A stretch of 64,000 bases of DNA from Mytilus galloprovincialis (taxonomy: Eukaryota > Mollusca > Bivalvia > Mytilida > Mytilidae), in assembly GCF_965363235.1 (NCBI RefSeq), contig NC_134851.1:50472833-50536832 (forward strand). The letters are read 5' to 3'. Both the position numbers and the translations under genes were made by a program. The notes beneath the pieces are model-generated. The model did no database searches. It saw nothing but the letters and a program-made list of their open reading frames with translations, and was not told where the DNA came from. Below, piece after piece: positions 1 to 12,986 of this stretch; position 1 is the stretch's first letter, and the number at the start of each line of letters is the position of its first letter.

Positions 1-47
1 AATGATTAGTATAGAAGGCGAGACATTTCAGTGTGTGCACTCTTGTT
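1..47 (-). repeat. End fragment of the 'ccatgaaaatgaggtc' interspersed repeat
   Basis: The first bases are the reverse complement of the end seen at 60897-60945, including the segment reading gagtgcacac on the other strand. The repeat is cut by the window edge and runs directly into the 169-bp array. Confidence 0.6.
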
Positions 48-48
48 G

Positions 49-1078
49 ATGAAGTTGAAGTCCAATCAACTTGAAACTTAGTACACATGTTCCTTATGAT
101 ATGATCTTTCTAATTTAAATGCCAAATTAGAGTTTTGACCCCAATTTTACGGTTCACTGATAGAAAATGATAGTGCAAATTTCAGGTTAAAGTTTTTGGC
201 TTCAGGTTAAAGTTTTTGGTCAAGGTAGTTTTTGATGAAGTTGAAGTCCAATCAACTTGAAACTTAGTATACATGTGCCCTATGATATGATCTTTCTAAT
301 TTAAATGCCAAATTAGAGTTTTGAACCCAATTTTACGGTTCACTGAACATAGAAAATGATAGTGCAAATTTCAGGTTAAAGTTTTTGGTCAAGGTAGTTT
401 TTGATGAAGTTGAAGTCCAATCAACTTGAAACTTAGTATACATGTGCCCTATGATATGATCTTTCTAATTTAAATGCCAAATTAGAGTTTTGACCCCAAT
501 TTTACGGTTCACTGCACATAGAAAATGATAGTGCAAATTTCAGGTTAAAGTTTTTGGTCAAGGTAGTTTTTGATGAAGTTGAAGTCCAATCAACTTGAAA
601 CTTAGTATACATGTGCCCTATGATATGATCTTTCTAATTTAAATGCCAAATTAGAGTTTTGACCCCAATTTTACGGTTCACTGAACATAGAAAATGATAG
701 TGCAAATTTCAGGTTAAAGTTTTTGGTCAAGGTAGTTTTTGATGAAGTTGAAGTCCAATCAACTTGAAACTTAGTATACATGTGCCCTATGATATGATCT
801 TTCTAATTTAAATGCCAAATTAGAGTTTTGACCCCAATTTTACGGTTCACTGAACATAGAAAATGATAGTGCAAATTTCAGGTTAAAGTTTTTGGTCAAG
901 GTAGTTTTTGATAAAGTAGAAGTCCAATCAACTTGAAACTTAGTATACATGTTCCCTTTGATAAGATCATTCTAATTTTAATGCCAAATTAGAGAATTTA
1001 TTCCAATTTCACAGTCCTTTAAACATAGAAAATGATAGTGTGAGTGGGGCATCCGTGTACTGTGGACACATTCTTGTT
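49..1078 (+). repeat. 169-bp tandem repeat inside a GGGGCAT-ended mobile repeat
   Basis: The motif gatgaagttgaagtccaatc recurs at 49, 234, 403, 572, 741 and (diverged) 910. The period is exactly 169 bp after a first unit lengthened to 185 bp by a 16-bp duplication. The array ends in gtggggcatccgtgtac at 1044-1060 and a ttcttgttt tail, the same tail as the shorter copy at 2449-2905, so it looks like an internally expanded copy of that element. No coding potential. Confidence 0.85.
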
Positions 1079-1603
1079 TAACTTTTGCTCAAAACACAAA
1101 AAGAGAGTGACAAAAAATTTCACAATTTAAGTGCAATAACTCCTATAAAGAGTAACAGTCAACTAATTATGGTATCAAAATTTGACTTGTTAATAGGTCT
1201 TTGTCTTTCTCCTTATCATTTTTGATTATTTTAGTTTCTATAATTTTTATCATAAATGGCAAAATGCCAAAAAATGGTAAAAGTCATCATTGAAGGGCAA
1301 TAACTCCAATAAGGAGGCGCTGGACAATTTCCGCCATTTGTCTGAATAGTAGACAATGGTAGATCTTGTCTTTCTGATCATTTAGTTCATTTAAGTCTCT
1401 TTCTATCTATTATAAATTAAAAAGATGCATGTATACCGTAAGACAAAAATGCCCAATAAAAGGGCAATAAGTCTTTTTAAATTGTGTAGGATTCTGAAAT
1501 GGAGATTTGTTGAAATGAAGTGAAAATGGTACTTTTAATTACCTATGTTTCTTATTGTTGCTGAAGATACCTTTTATAACCAAGATATATTATTGAATAC
1601 TAG
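1079..1603. other. AT-rich non-coding stretch upstream of the zinc-finger exon
   Basis: No ORF. It holds 'gggcaataactcc' pieces of the kind found in the AGGTGAGCT elements, and it probably forms the 3' part of an intron, because an AG acceptor lies at 1602-1603 next to the open frame that follows. Confidence 0.4.
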
Positions 1604-2154
1604 GTATGAAAATAAACACACTTGGGTCACAGTTGGAAACAAAGAGGAGATGTTTTGAACCTTGTTTCAAAGTTGACCAGCAGTCAAAGAATTCAAAACC
1701 ATCTTGTACAACATCTAGTGCAGCAGATTTTATTCCACTCAATATCAATAACTCTGCATTGGGAGAAGAAGGACAAAATGTTAACTCTGGGAAAAATTCT
1801 GAAGAAAAAGAAAATGATTTGATGAGCGTTCAACCAAATAGATCGAATGTTTCTGTAGTTGAGATTTCAGATGAAGAAAACAGTGTTCTACATATTAGTG
1901 ACCATGATTTGTCTTCAACTGACAATTCAAATGATGCATCAAGTACCATTGTCCAATCAGTGAGGCCTAAAGATAGTGGTCTTGTCAGGTGTCCTGTTTT
2001 GAATTGTAATGGTATATTTGATTCCAGGGAATTGTTTGATAGACACATGAATAACTTTGAACATTCTCCAACTGATCCATGGGGTGAACATAGTGAAAAT
2101 AAAGATATTTCAAGTGACATTGTAATGTGTCCTGAATGTGGAAAAGTATTTAAG
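1604..2154 (+). CDS. Partial zinc-finger protein exon
   Basis: Plus-strand exon of a C2H2 zinc-finger protein; function unknown. It runs from an AG acceptor at 1602-1603 to a GT donor at 2155-2156. The translated stretch is Ser/Asn/Asp-rich and contains VSVVEISDEE, which resembles a SUMO-interacting motif (hydrophobic run plus acidic tail). One finger (CPVLNC...HMNNFEH) follows, and the exon stops inside a second finger at CPECGKVFK. If the donor is not used, the frame closes ten codons later at 2184. No exon completing the second finger is visible downstream, so the gene may continue in small exons, end by intron retention, or be truncated. Upstream exons would lie left of the window. Its orientation is opposite to the two zinc-finger genes downstream. 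Confidence 0.6.
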
Positions 2155-2448
2155 GTAAACGATAAAAATAAGGCAATGAAATGAAAAAGGTTTCAAACAT
2201 TTGAAGATCAGACTGTTACATTTTGTCTTTAGAGGTAAAGTAAGGACTTTTCTCATACCTCTTCCTTTCCATTAAATGGTTTCCTTATAAAACAGTATAA
2301 GGTTATTTTAATTACTAAATTCAGAAGAAGAAAAAAACATACAACTGAAGTATCTAATGACCATATGTTGACCTATTAGATGTTAGCTTCTATGTAATAT
2401 GGCCTCTTATAGAGAGTTGTCTCATGCATAATCATACAACTTCTTTTT

Positions 2449-2905
2449 ATGCCCCACCTACGATAGTAGAGGGGCATTATGTTTTCTGGTCTGTGCCTCC
2501 GTTTGTCCGTCCGTCCGTCTGTGCCTCCGTTCGTTCGTCCGGTTAAAGTTTTTGGTCGAGGTAGTTTTTGATGAAGCTGAAGTCCAATCAACTTGAAACT
2601 TAATACACATGTTCCCCATGATATGATCTTTCTAATTTTAATGCCAAATTATAGTTTTGACCCCAATTTCATGGTCCACTGAACATAGAAAATGATAGTG
2701 CAAAGTTCAGGTTAAAGTTTTTGGTCAAGGTAGTTTTTGATGAAGTTAAAGTTACATCAACTTGAAACTTAGTACACATGTTCCCTATATGATCTTTCTA
2801 ATTTTAATTCCAAATTAAAGTTTTGACCCCAATTTCACGGTCCACTGAACATAGAAAATGATAGTGGGAGTGGGGCATCCGTGTACTATGGACACATTCT
2901 TGTTT
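2449..2905 (+). mobile_element. Non-autonomous element with ATGCCCCAC/GTGGGGCAT ends
   Basis: It begins atgccccac (2449) and carries gtggggcat (2868-2876) near the other end, which are exact reverse complements of each other. Between them are a cctccgt/gtccgtccgt microsatellite and two copies of the 169-bp unit. No ORF. A small DNA transposon is the simplest reading; no target duplication was established. Confidence 0.6.
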
Positions 2906-4260
2906 TTGGTCTTCATTTGATAGCTAGTATATTTGATTCAAAGTGAATTTAATCTGATAGTACTAATTTGGTTGAAAAATAATACTATTGACATGTATGC
3001 TTTTGTCTAAAGTTCATGAAAAATAATCATCAATTTATTGCCAGGAGAAGAAAATAAAAAAACACTTTTGATAGTCTTTGCATTGTAAGTGAGGAAATTG
3101 TGTATATGGAAATATACATATTTATTGTATGTTTGAATATTTATTTGAAATGAATGTAATTTTAACGGAAAAGATTGATTTATGTAAGCGGATTTGTAAG
3201 AAAAGAATTGTGTATTTGAATTTATTAAAGTTTGACTTGAAAATGTAGTACATGTTATTTAAAGATTGTCAATTCTGAAAATGATTGCTTTTCCATAAAA
3301 TGGACGTAGTATTTTGTAATATGTGTATTGTTTGAATAGAATATAAGTGAACATGACTGTTTGATATAAGTATTTATTAAAGCTTACCAGAAGAAAAGAT
3401 TGTTTGTGGAATAACTTGTATTAAAATTTGATTTTGTAATACTTTATAATGATAGTGATGCTGTGTGATTGAATTATATAATTATACATTGTATGCAAGG
3501 AATTAAACAATTTTTATAATAGATTGATTTAATTATTTCAAGTTATTAATATTTTATTTAAAGATACATGTTATTTTTACCACTGTTAACCGGAATATTG
3601 ATTCAGAGGGCATGACAAAAGTTTTTGTAGAAATTCCTTGCCAATCGAAGTCCATTTAATTTGTCCTTTATTTTATGATTTTCAACTGTACCTAATACTT
3701 GAAAGGCTTGATTTATTAATTAAAAATTGTAATTTAAGAATACTGTTGTCACTCTCTCAACTTGTTGAAATACTCTGGACATTTTATGATACTTTAAGAC
3801 TTGCTCTGACGAATGTCAAAATGAACTATAAATTTATACCTTTTGATTTTGTAAAGTTTATCTAATGTAAATGAAGTTTTCCATTGTCTGCAATTGTTGT
3901 AACTTCCAACAAACAAGTACATCTAAACAGTATAAAGCATTGTTCAATTGTAAATGTATCAATTTTGTTTTAAGGCTGCTGTTGATTTTTGAATTAAATT
4001 TTATGTTAAAATTGCCCCAAGAAATTCACAGTTGGGGTTTATTTTTCAATGAACCAATTTGTTTTGGGACTTCCTGAAAATTGCAAAACTAACAACAATT
4101 ATTTAAGTTTTTGTATGTCTGATTGTTCCATTTTTACAAAGACTGTAATCAGTTTTTCTATTTTCTATATAATGTAATTTTTAAATTGAATTGAATTTTT
4201 ATTAACCAATTTTTATGTTAAATCAGGTGAATTGTTAAAATAAAATTGTTGAATTAATGT
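2906..4260. other. AT-rich stretch, possible 3' UTR of the upstream exon
   Basis: About 1.35 kb with no repeat family I recognise and only short chance ORFs. An AATAAA hexamer occurs near 4240, so it could be a long 3' UTR if transcription runs past the donor at 2155. That is inference only. Confidence 0.3.
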
Positions 4261-4550
4261 TTTTTGTTGCTTGTTATATTAACATAGATGTTAAGTGAGT
4301 AAACATCAATGAGAAGGCAACCTAACAAAAAGTCTACTGGCAAAATTTGTAAACCGTAACAATTACCCACACTCAGCTTTCATTTATTCCTTTACAAGTA
4401 GCAAATGATTATAAATGGCTTAAAAACTGACCTTGACCTCATTTTTATGGTGAATGGATCAATATTCTCTTTTATGATAAGGTCTCTTTCAGATATAATG
4501 AAAACATTATTCAAGTTGTAAAACATCTTACCTTGATCTCATATTCATGG

Positions 4551-4790
4551 TTCATTGGTCTTAAAAGAGGGATGAAAGATACCAAAGGGACAGTCAAACT
4601 CATAAATCTAAAACAAACTGACAACGCCATGGCTAAAAAAGAAAAAGACAAACAAACAATAGCACACACAACACAACATAGAAAACTAAAGAATAAACAA
4701 CACGAACTCCACCAAAAACTAGGGGTGATCTCAGGTGCTCCGGAAGGGTAAGCAGATCCTGCTCCACATGTGGCACCCGTTTTATTTTAT
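4551..4790 (+). repeat. Short interspersed repeat ending 'aggtgctccggaagggtaag'
   Basis: A block with 'gaaagataccaaagggacag' and 'aggggtgatctcaggtgctc', a sequence I recognise as recurrent in mussel loci. A diverged relative lies at 26500-26670. The open frame through it (4533-4751) is lysine/glutamine-rich low complexity and is not a gene. Confidence 0.5.
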
Positions 4791-6027
4791 GTGACCAAGA
4801 GTTTTTGGTACTAGGTTTGATTAATTGATTGTTTATTGCTAAACATTCATATATTAGGTTTGGAGAGTGATTGCTAGGTGTACATTTCTGACTTACAAGG
4901 TCAATCTGATCTTGACCTCATTTTCGTGATTCTTTTGTCAAGGTTAAAATTCTGTTGCACTTTTATTAGAACAAAAGACTTTCAACCCCAAATTCAATCG
5001 TGATCAAGATAAGTCAAAGCGGTACACTCTTGTTCACTGGAGACCATGCAAAGGACTATCCATAAATACTGTTTCTTATACATACCAATCTTATTATCTC
5101 AGTACATCAATAAAAAAAATCTTAGCCTGAATATAAAACATAAATTCAATATGTGATCTTCAATACAGGGTGAACCACCTATCCAAGGAGGTAAAAGGTA
5201 TAATATACTGCTAGGTTGTACCAAAATTGTTTTCCTTATTCCTTGCAACCAATAGACATATACAATTTTATTGATTTGTATGAAGTTACTGATGAACATT
5301 AAAAATTCAGCCTCAACATTTTGATAGAATAACAAGGGTGCACTCACTGAAACGTCTTTGTTTGCTTTACTAACCATTGATTTTATATGGCTAGATCTGA
5401 CAATCATTCCATACATCCTGTATAGTTGACTTATCGCTTGTAGTATACAAAAAACAGACCAAACCATAACTTAATATTGACTAAATGCACCATGAAAATT
5501 AGGTCAAGATAAGATGAATCATGCCAGGCAGACATTACACACTTTTAAAGTAATTTCATGGTTCAAATATAGACCAATCACTAAAGTATCTACCAGGAAA
5601 ACAGAACATTGACAAATGAGTCATGAAATTAGGTTAAAGTCAAATAAAACCTGCCAGAATTGAAATGTACATTCTTAATTATTTCCATACGCCAAATATG
5701 GTTGACCTTTTGCATATAGTATTAAAAAAACAGACCAAAACACATAATCTTGACATTTACCACTGTACCATGAAATCAAGGCTTAAGTAGATGTCAGTTT
5801 CATGCTTTTCCTAGATGGACAATGTCCGGAATAAATGACCGTTTTGGAAGCCATACTTACAACCCTCCCATACACCAACTGCCGTAGACCTATTGCTTAT
5901 AGGTATCTGAGATATGGACTTTGTTGAATCATCCATGAAATGAGGTCTAGATCTTGGAAACTGACGGGTATGAGAACCCTGCCAGGTACACACATACCAA
6001 ATATAGTTATCCTGTTAATAATTAGTG

Positions 6028-6601
6028 TTCTCAAGAGCCTGTGATGCTCACCTGATTCTACTTGGATTTTGAAATAATATAAACAAATATAAAAACTTTA
6101 AAAAAAATGATGTTTAAGGCCAAATTTGGTTTAATGTTATGTTTGGTTTCATTTCATTCAGTAATCCTCTAAAAGAAGACATTTGTATGTATTTCCAATA
6201 GGTGCCTATGTTAAACTAAGTCCCCCACTGACGGCCATCTTAGATGATGGATCGGCTACAAAGTAACAACACTTGGTCAGCACCTCTTAAGGAACATGCA
6301 TGCCATGTTTGGTTTCATTCCATTCATTGGTTCTCTTAAATAAGACATTTCTGTGTATTTCCCATAGGGTACTATGTAAAACAAAGTCCCCCGCTGGTGG
6401 CCATCTTGGATGATGGATTGGCTACAAAATAACAACACTTGGTCAGCACATCATAAGGTACATTCATGCTATGTTTGGTTTCATTGATTCCATTCATTGG
6501 TTCTCTAGAAGAAGTTCAAAATGTTAAAAAGTTTATGCCGACGACGACAGATACCAAGTGATGAGAAAAGCTCACTTGGCCCTGTGGGCCAGGTGAGCTA
6601 A
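6028..6601 (+). mobile_element. AGGTGAGCT-ended interspersed element, nested
   Basis: It starts with 'caagagcctgtgatgctcac' and ends 'gggccaggtgagcta', the same termini as the copies at 59-62.7 kb. It contains an internal duplication (tggtttcattccattcattgg and cttggtcagcac, each twice). It sits inside the older repeat at 4400-6830, so it inserted later. Confidence 0.7.
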
Positions 6602-7469
6602 TAATAGAAATTAACCATACAAAAAACTCAATTGTCACTGAACCATGAAAATGAGGTCAGGGACAATGGACATAAATAAGATGGAAACTTGCGATCATTT
6701 ATAGGCATTTATGAAGTCTCATGGTCTTCTACCTTCTGAATATTAAGCTTGTAAGTAATTAGATAATGCAGCTGGTGCCGGATCATCCCTTTGTCTCAAT
6801 TTTTGCGACACAATTGGCAGGCTAACACATATCCTGACATCTTTCAAGATAATTAATGAAAAATACACCTAACCTCACTTGTGCAGTGGCAGATTATCTC
6901 CTCAAAACAAATTCACAAAGCAATAGTTGTTGACCTCTTATAAATGTAGAACAAGGTCATGCAGAAAATTATACAAGACTACAGCAGACCAAAATTGTGC
7001 AACAATGGCTGGTGGACAAGATCTCGTCATCATCAGCCTTCCTTCAAAATTTTCTGTTTTCTACGGGAAAGTTTGGATTTTGAGGTATAGATAGGCAAAC
7101 TGTTAACAACCTGCAACTGCTCTGAACCTCATTAAACTTTTGTCACATATGAGACCAACAAAGAAATCCTCAAAAGCTCAATCTCTTCAGAACATAATTT
7201 GAGATTTACTTGGTTCCACAATTGTCAGAAGTTATAGAAAGGGTCGAGCACTAACAGACATGTTTAACTATTACAGGTTATATGGAGGGTTGAGCACTAG
7301 CAAACATGTTAACCTCACCACATTCTTTTCCAAGTCAGGAGCCTGTAATTCAGTGGTTGTCTTTTGCTGTCATATTTGTTTTTCTTTTACCGGTATTGTT
7401 TTCATCATAAAACAGGCGGTTGGTTTTCACACTTGCATTTTTTAACATTTTATCATATTAGGGACTTTA

Positions 7470-7590
7470 AAAGCGGACTACGATATGATTTTTGCTCATT
7501 GTTGAAGGCTATACAATGATCCATAGATGCTTTCATCCATGTTTCTTCTGGTGGATAGTTGTCTCAATGTTAATCCTACCACATCTCCCT
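7470..7590 (-). repeat. Fragment of the 'gccaatgagacaac' repeat
   Basis: Reverse-strand traces of the family (ggtggatagttgtctcaatg, ccacatctccc) that is better preserved at 18154-18430 and 19780-20045. The rest of 6831-8254 shows no gene and no other clear feature. Confidence 0.45.
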
Positions 7591-8254
7591 TTATAAATAC
7601 TTGCTGAATTACTTCATTAATTAAAGCCAGAAACTAAAATTGTAATCGATGCTATGGCATACCGGTAATGGTATTCCATAAACATTTACTGGTGTTTTGA
7701 CTTGCAGTACTTCAGCCAGCCCTAGATGGAAACTTCAAACATAAGTACAGGTAAGAGAATCTACGAATGATTATATACATTTTTCATGGCCTTCAACTGT
7801 TTTCTGCTCTTTGTTGAGAGTTGTTGTCTCTTTAACACATTACCCATTTCCATTCTCAATTTTCATGAAGAACCAACCATGAACATTTATATATTTAATA
7901 TAATGAATTACACAGACAAAGATAACAAATTTATATAACTTAAGAGTCTAGTAAACAAAGTGTAAAAATATTGGTTATTTATATTTACAATGTGCAATGA
8001 TATACAACACAAATATTAATCTATGGGGGACAAATTCATCTGTTTGTGTTTATTTATAAAAACCACAAAAGCAACATTATATCATAGTCATGCTAGTTTG
8101 GCAAGTATAACACATATTGCCAAAAGACCTACATGTATATTTTCACCTTTTAAATTATGCAGTATAATAACTAATTTAAAAAAAATGTCAGAAAGGGCAA
8201 TGCGTTTTAATTTATTGTAACATATTTGATTTGCACTGACTAGGCTAAAAATCA

Positions 8255-8551
8255 TTAAGGTGGTACATAACACTATAGGCAGATAACTCTGTAAAAATGG
8301 GCAGGACATTTTGATCACGTTCTATTACTAAGGAAATATTAAGCTTCTCAATGATCAAAATAGTTTGTCAAACTGCTATGTATACATGTATAATAACTAT
8401 ATCTAATGAAATTTTTCCAATAAAGTATGTGGTGAAGTTTTTTGAAATTTTTATATTTTTGTCAATGGGTCAAAGAAAATATTTTGTCAAAATTTCATGA
8501 AAATTAAAAGAGCCAAATTAATATTAGTCAATGTGTTTGATACCATCTTAA
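8255..8551. mobile_element. TTAA-flanked MITE, copy 1
   Basis: The element is bounded by TTAA at 8255-8258 and 8548-8551. Its termini ggtggtac and (diverged) taccatc are inverted. It is closely similar to 13917-14196 and 31595-31875, including the shared 'aatattaagcttctcaatga' block. TTAA duplication is typical of piggyBac-type transposition. It lies in the 3' flank of zinc-finger gene A. Confidence 0.75.
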
Positions 8552-8994
8552 GTTATCCCATCTGTCTGACAGATATAAATATTAACAAATTAATTATATG
8601 TTTCAAGTTATATTGCTTTTTCGCAATATTATAAAATGAGTAAAAATATTCATTTGGAACAATATTTTGACCTAATTGTAGATCTTGTCTTATCAATCTT
8701 GACGGCTTATAAGTGTTTTTTCTATCTTTGATTTTTTTTTCAAGAGTATAAGTCAAAACACCAAAAAAGGGCAAATTTGCTGATAATTTTTGCCGTTTAA
8801 AATTTGTAATCCTCTATTATTGTATTCATAAAAGTCAAAAACACATAAAATGCAAAAAAAAAAAAAATGATCATTTTAGGACACAATCTGCCAGAAAAAC
8901 GATCTAAAAGACAAGTTTGCAAATCAATAAATACTGAAATCATCTGTCAACTCTTCATAGTAGTTATTGTACTAAAATTATCACTAAAGTAACA

Positions 8995-11286
8995 TCAAGA
9001 TGTATCATTATCCAATGTTTTAAGCAGCTCTAAATTAAAGGTTGGTACATGATCAGCATGATTAAGAGAGGTTATTAGAGAAGAATCTTGTTTCTCTTTT
9101 AATTTACGTCGCTTTTTTGTCAAATTAGGTTGCTTTACATAAAAAGATCGTTTCTGTGCAAATCTCTTGTGAATTACAAAATGTTCTTTCAATGTCTCTT
9201 CTTCTGAAAAGAATTTTTTACAAACTGTGCACATATTTTGAAAATCTTTCTTATGCTCATCTAAATGTTTTTTTAAATTTTCCACTGTACCAAAAGCTGT
9301 ATTGCAAGTCTCACATGTAAACTGACGTGTCATACCGAAATGACGGTCAACATGTTCCAGCATAATTTGCCATGTCTGAAACTGTTTGTGGCAAATTTGA
9401 CAAACAAAAATAAAGTGATTCTCATCACACAAGTATTGTCCTTCTTCTCTTAACTTTAACTGGCTGTTGGAGAGTTCTTGAAGTTTGTCAGAATCAAATA
9501 TTTCTATAGGTGGCACTGTATGTGTACTGTCTGCTGATACCAATTCTATAGGTGTACTGTCTTCTGGTACCTGTTCTCCTGGTGTCCCTAACCCTATCTT
9601 GTTTTCAACAAAGTAAAACTGATGATGCTCATGTGTTTTGAAATGCTGATAGAGGTCCTGGAGTGACCTCATGGATGAGTTACACACGTTACATGTATAT
9701 GGAAATTCTGACATGTGTGAAGCTTTGTGTATCACAAATCTATCCTTCTTTTCTAAGATTTTAAAACAATACGGACACTCAAACCGCTCAAAGAAATTAT
9801 CACTGTGTTTCTTCATGTGCAGTTCAAGATGACCTTTCTGAGTGTATGACCTTCCACACACAACACACTCATATGCTTTGATGCCTGAATGAACAACTCC
9901 GTGTCTCTCAATGCCACGGCGATCTGGAAACAACTTCCCACATATTGGACATTCATATTTTTTCTTCCTTCCCACAATGTGAACTTTGACCTTTTGATCA
10001 ATGTTTCCACAATATGCTGCATGTAGTCTGAACAAATTCATTCTGTCAAAAATCATGCCACATACATTGCATATGAACTGTCCTCTCCTTTCATTTGTGT
10101 TAATGGCACTTTTCAGATTAGAAGCCATGTTGAATTTTTTGTCGACCTCATTAACACCTTCACTCTGATTACCTTCACCTGTATTGTCTGCTTGACCTTG
10201 TTCTGAAGAGGGGTCAGTAACAGGGACATTATAACGGAAGTTAGTAGCAACAATAGACTCCATGTGACAATTCTCCACCATGTATAGAGAGACTGTATTG
10301 TACAAGGTGTCATCATTATCCACTGAAGTCATCTTCTGCTCACCCTCTGTAAAAGTAAAGTATATTAATAAGATCATTATTAAACTTCTCATGATGCGAT
10401 TGTGTTTTCTAAATATATGTAACTTCTTATGATGGGACAGTGTATTACAACTTTATCTCACTTATAATGATGGGATAGTTGGTATCAAATATATGTAACT
10501 TTTCTTGATCACGTTGATAAGACAGTCAATACCAAATTCATCTAACTTCTCATGATGGGAGTGTATAACAAATATATGTATCTTATTATGATGGGACAGT
10601 GTATACCAAATATATCTTTAAAATATTTTTAACTTCTAATGATAGGAGTGTATACGAAATGTCCACTCTAAAATTGGTTATAATGTCTTCTCGCTATGTC
10701 CACTTGTTATATGTCAGTTTGGAATGGCCAAGACATTTGGTAAAGTTAACATACTTTTATGAGAGTTATTTCTCCTTAACCAGTCTTTGGTGTATTCATA
10801 TGCAGATTGCATTCTGTATTTGTATTATATGTTAGTTGATCTTGTTCTCTTGATTTATTGTTTCGATTCCATGTAGATGTGTTTTGAAGAATAGAATATT
10901 ATTATCGAACTGTAGTGTAATTACTTATACCAGAGTAAAGCATAAAACACCAGCAGTTTGAATTTTACCCTAAAATGTCATGCTCCCATGCCAAATATCA
11001 AATATGTTTGTTTCTTCATATTCATATATTAAAAGAAACTTTGATCTATAATGTTTTAACAAATTGTGACTAAGATGAGTTGTCTCATTGGCACTCATAC
11101 CACATCTGTATATCTATTAAAAAAGATGAGGAACACTGATTTCACAACCATTTTACTAGCAAAAAAAAAACACACCATCTGAATTACCGGTAACTTTTTA
11201 AAAACTCTCCAAACTCCTTTTGAAGTCTTACACAACTTTTTACCTGTTTTATCTTGAAAGCTATTGTCCTCTTTTTCTTTGTCTCC
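8995..11286 (-). CDS. Eight-finger C2H2 zinc-finger protein (gene A)
   Basis: Probable nuclear DNA-binding protein; target unknown. The main exon is 10346-8995, after a cttttacag acceptor. Translation from ATG at 10332 gives 445 residues. Eight C2H2/C2HC fingers lie at about residues 88-108, 128-148, 156-176, 186-206, 214-234, 311-331, 340-360 and 368-388, followed by a basic KKRRKLKEK stretch that could be a nuclear signal. An upstream 43-bp exon (11286-11244) has AG and GT borders and keeps the frame (DKT then EGEQK), so the true start may be further upstream. An AATAAA lies on this strand at 8216-8211. Finger order and spacing match gene B, so the two are paralogues. In gene A the third finger (QKGHLELH) is uninterrupted, whereas gene B has an intron there. 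Confidence 0.88.
10400..10660. repeat. Degenerate intronic tandem repeat
   Basis: About six imperfect units containing 'aacttctcatgatgggacag'-like and 'taccaaatatat' cores, spaced roughly 35-60 bp. They lie in the gene A intron just upstream of its acceptor. Confidence 0.5.
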
Positions 11287-11669
11287 CTGTCAATAAAAAA
11301 AATACGCACAATCATAATTTGTAATTTACTTTTAAATCTTAAATATCAAAATTCTCTGCTTTCATAGTGTCATTCTTAAAATAGTAAAATAATGCTTCAC
11401 GAAACATAACTTAACTTAAAATATCATTTGAACATGTTGGACATTGCAAAAATTGAATCAAATACATGGATGAAAAGGAAAAGAAGAATGATGAAAAAAT
11501 ATTTTTCCTTTTATTTTTCTTCAGGTTGCATAACTCTTTTTACAATAGGTTTGCATTTACTGAAAGGAAGTTACTTTTGGTGTATAGATAACAAGTAAAT
11601 ATGATGGCAACATAATGTATACATTTAAAACACTACAGTCTAGATCAGAAAACAGGGACAGGTCACAGA

Positions 11670-12660
11670 TTATTGAATATATTCTATTGAAGACAAATAA
11701 ACTGTTATCACAGAGATATATGTCTTGCCTTTTTGTAATTTTGATTATGCAAATGTCGAAATCAAAATAGCAATACTTTATCATCTTACACAAGTAATGC
11801 AAATATTCAAAGTCAATGCACCATGACTAAGTTACCTGGCTAAACAATCTCCATCTAAATGAGATGTGCCAATGCTAATACAAATGCATACCAAATACCA
11901 TTGACTTATTATACGTAGTTCCCAAACCTAAATACAAACATTAACTTGTAAACTATGTAAAAGTTTCAAAATCAATGAACCATGAAGAGGGGTGGGACTA
12001 TATAATCCCCCAAAAAACAATACTACGAATGCCAAATATTATTGACTTAACAGTAGTTCATCTTAAACTGATCTAATCACAAACTAATACATGTAAACTA
12101 AGATAAGTTCCAAAGTCATTAGACCATGAGGTCAAATATTCTCCATGGAAATGAGATGTGCTAATGTTTATACAACTGTATACCAATTAACATTGGCCTA
12201 CTACTAATGGTTCCCCTTGAACTGATCTAATCAAAAACTAATACATGATAACTTAGTAAAATTTTCAAAGTCAATAGACCATGACTAAAGGGGTGGAGCC
12301 AAATTATCTACATGGAAATAAGATATGCCAATGCTCATTCAACTGCATACCAAATATCTTTGACCTACCACTTGTGGTTCCCCATAAACTGACCTCATCA
12401 CAAACTAATACATGTAAAATAAGCAAAAGTTTCAAAGTCAATGGACCATGACTGATGGGGCAGGTCCACAAAATCTCCATGGAAATGAGATATGCCATTG
12501 CTTATACAACTGCATACCAAATATGATTGACCTACCACTTGTGGTTCACCATAAACTAGACCTAATCACAAACTAATACATTGTTGACGCTTGTCACCAA
12601 CGCCGGAAACAGCATACCTATGTCTCGCTTTTAGACTCTGCCAAGGCAAGACAAAAAAAT
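11670..12660 (+). repeat. Element built of about five 166-bp units
   Basis: The head has 'acagagatatatgtcttgcc' (11710s). Units contain gcataccaaat..ttgacc, 'aaactaatacatgtaaa' and 'aatgagatatgcca'; the motif spacing 12179, 12346, 12512 gives 166-167 bp. The tail at 12585-12660 reads 'gccggaaacagcataccta' then gtctcgctttt. Other copies or fragments are at 13795-14345, 54210-54540 and 55665-56340. No ORF. Confidence 0.65.
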
Positions 12661-12986
12661 TGAATCAGTCAATCAATTAATCTACCATGTACAGGCATTT
12701 GCACTTTATTTCTATTTTTACAGGCCTGTTTGCATTTAAAATAGTTTGGACCTGTTCTAAAATGTGTGTGTGTGTGTGTAGTTCTTGTCTTATCCATTTG
12801 GAATACTGAACTAAATCAATACAGAAAACAGATTTTACCACTTTACACTGTTTATTACAATATTTATCATCCCAATAGTTAAATTTAAATATTTTACTAT
12901 TGCTCAGCAAGCTTCACATTTTCAAGATAAAAATTCAACCATCTCAAGTGGATAAATATTGTATATTTGGAATGGTGTGGTAGAAT

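Larger units (their letters stand above)
4400..6830 (-). repeat. Fragmented copies of the 'ccatgaaaatgaggtc' repeat
   Basis: Diverged units with 'accatgaaaatgaggtca', 'ccaaatatagttgacc' and a tail of accttctgaatattaagct type match the fuller copy at 60897-61979. This copy is broken by another repeat at 4551-4790 and by an AGGTGAGCT element at 6028-6601. No coding sequence. Confidence 0.6.

Noticed and set aside
5099-5467. 122-codon minus-strand frame
   Set aside because: Lies in a diverged interspersed repeat; no domain and no splice context.
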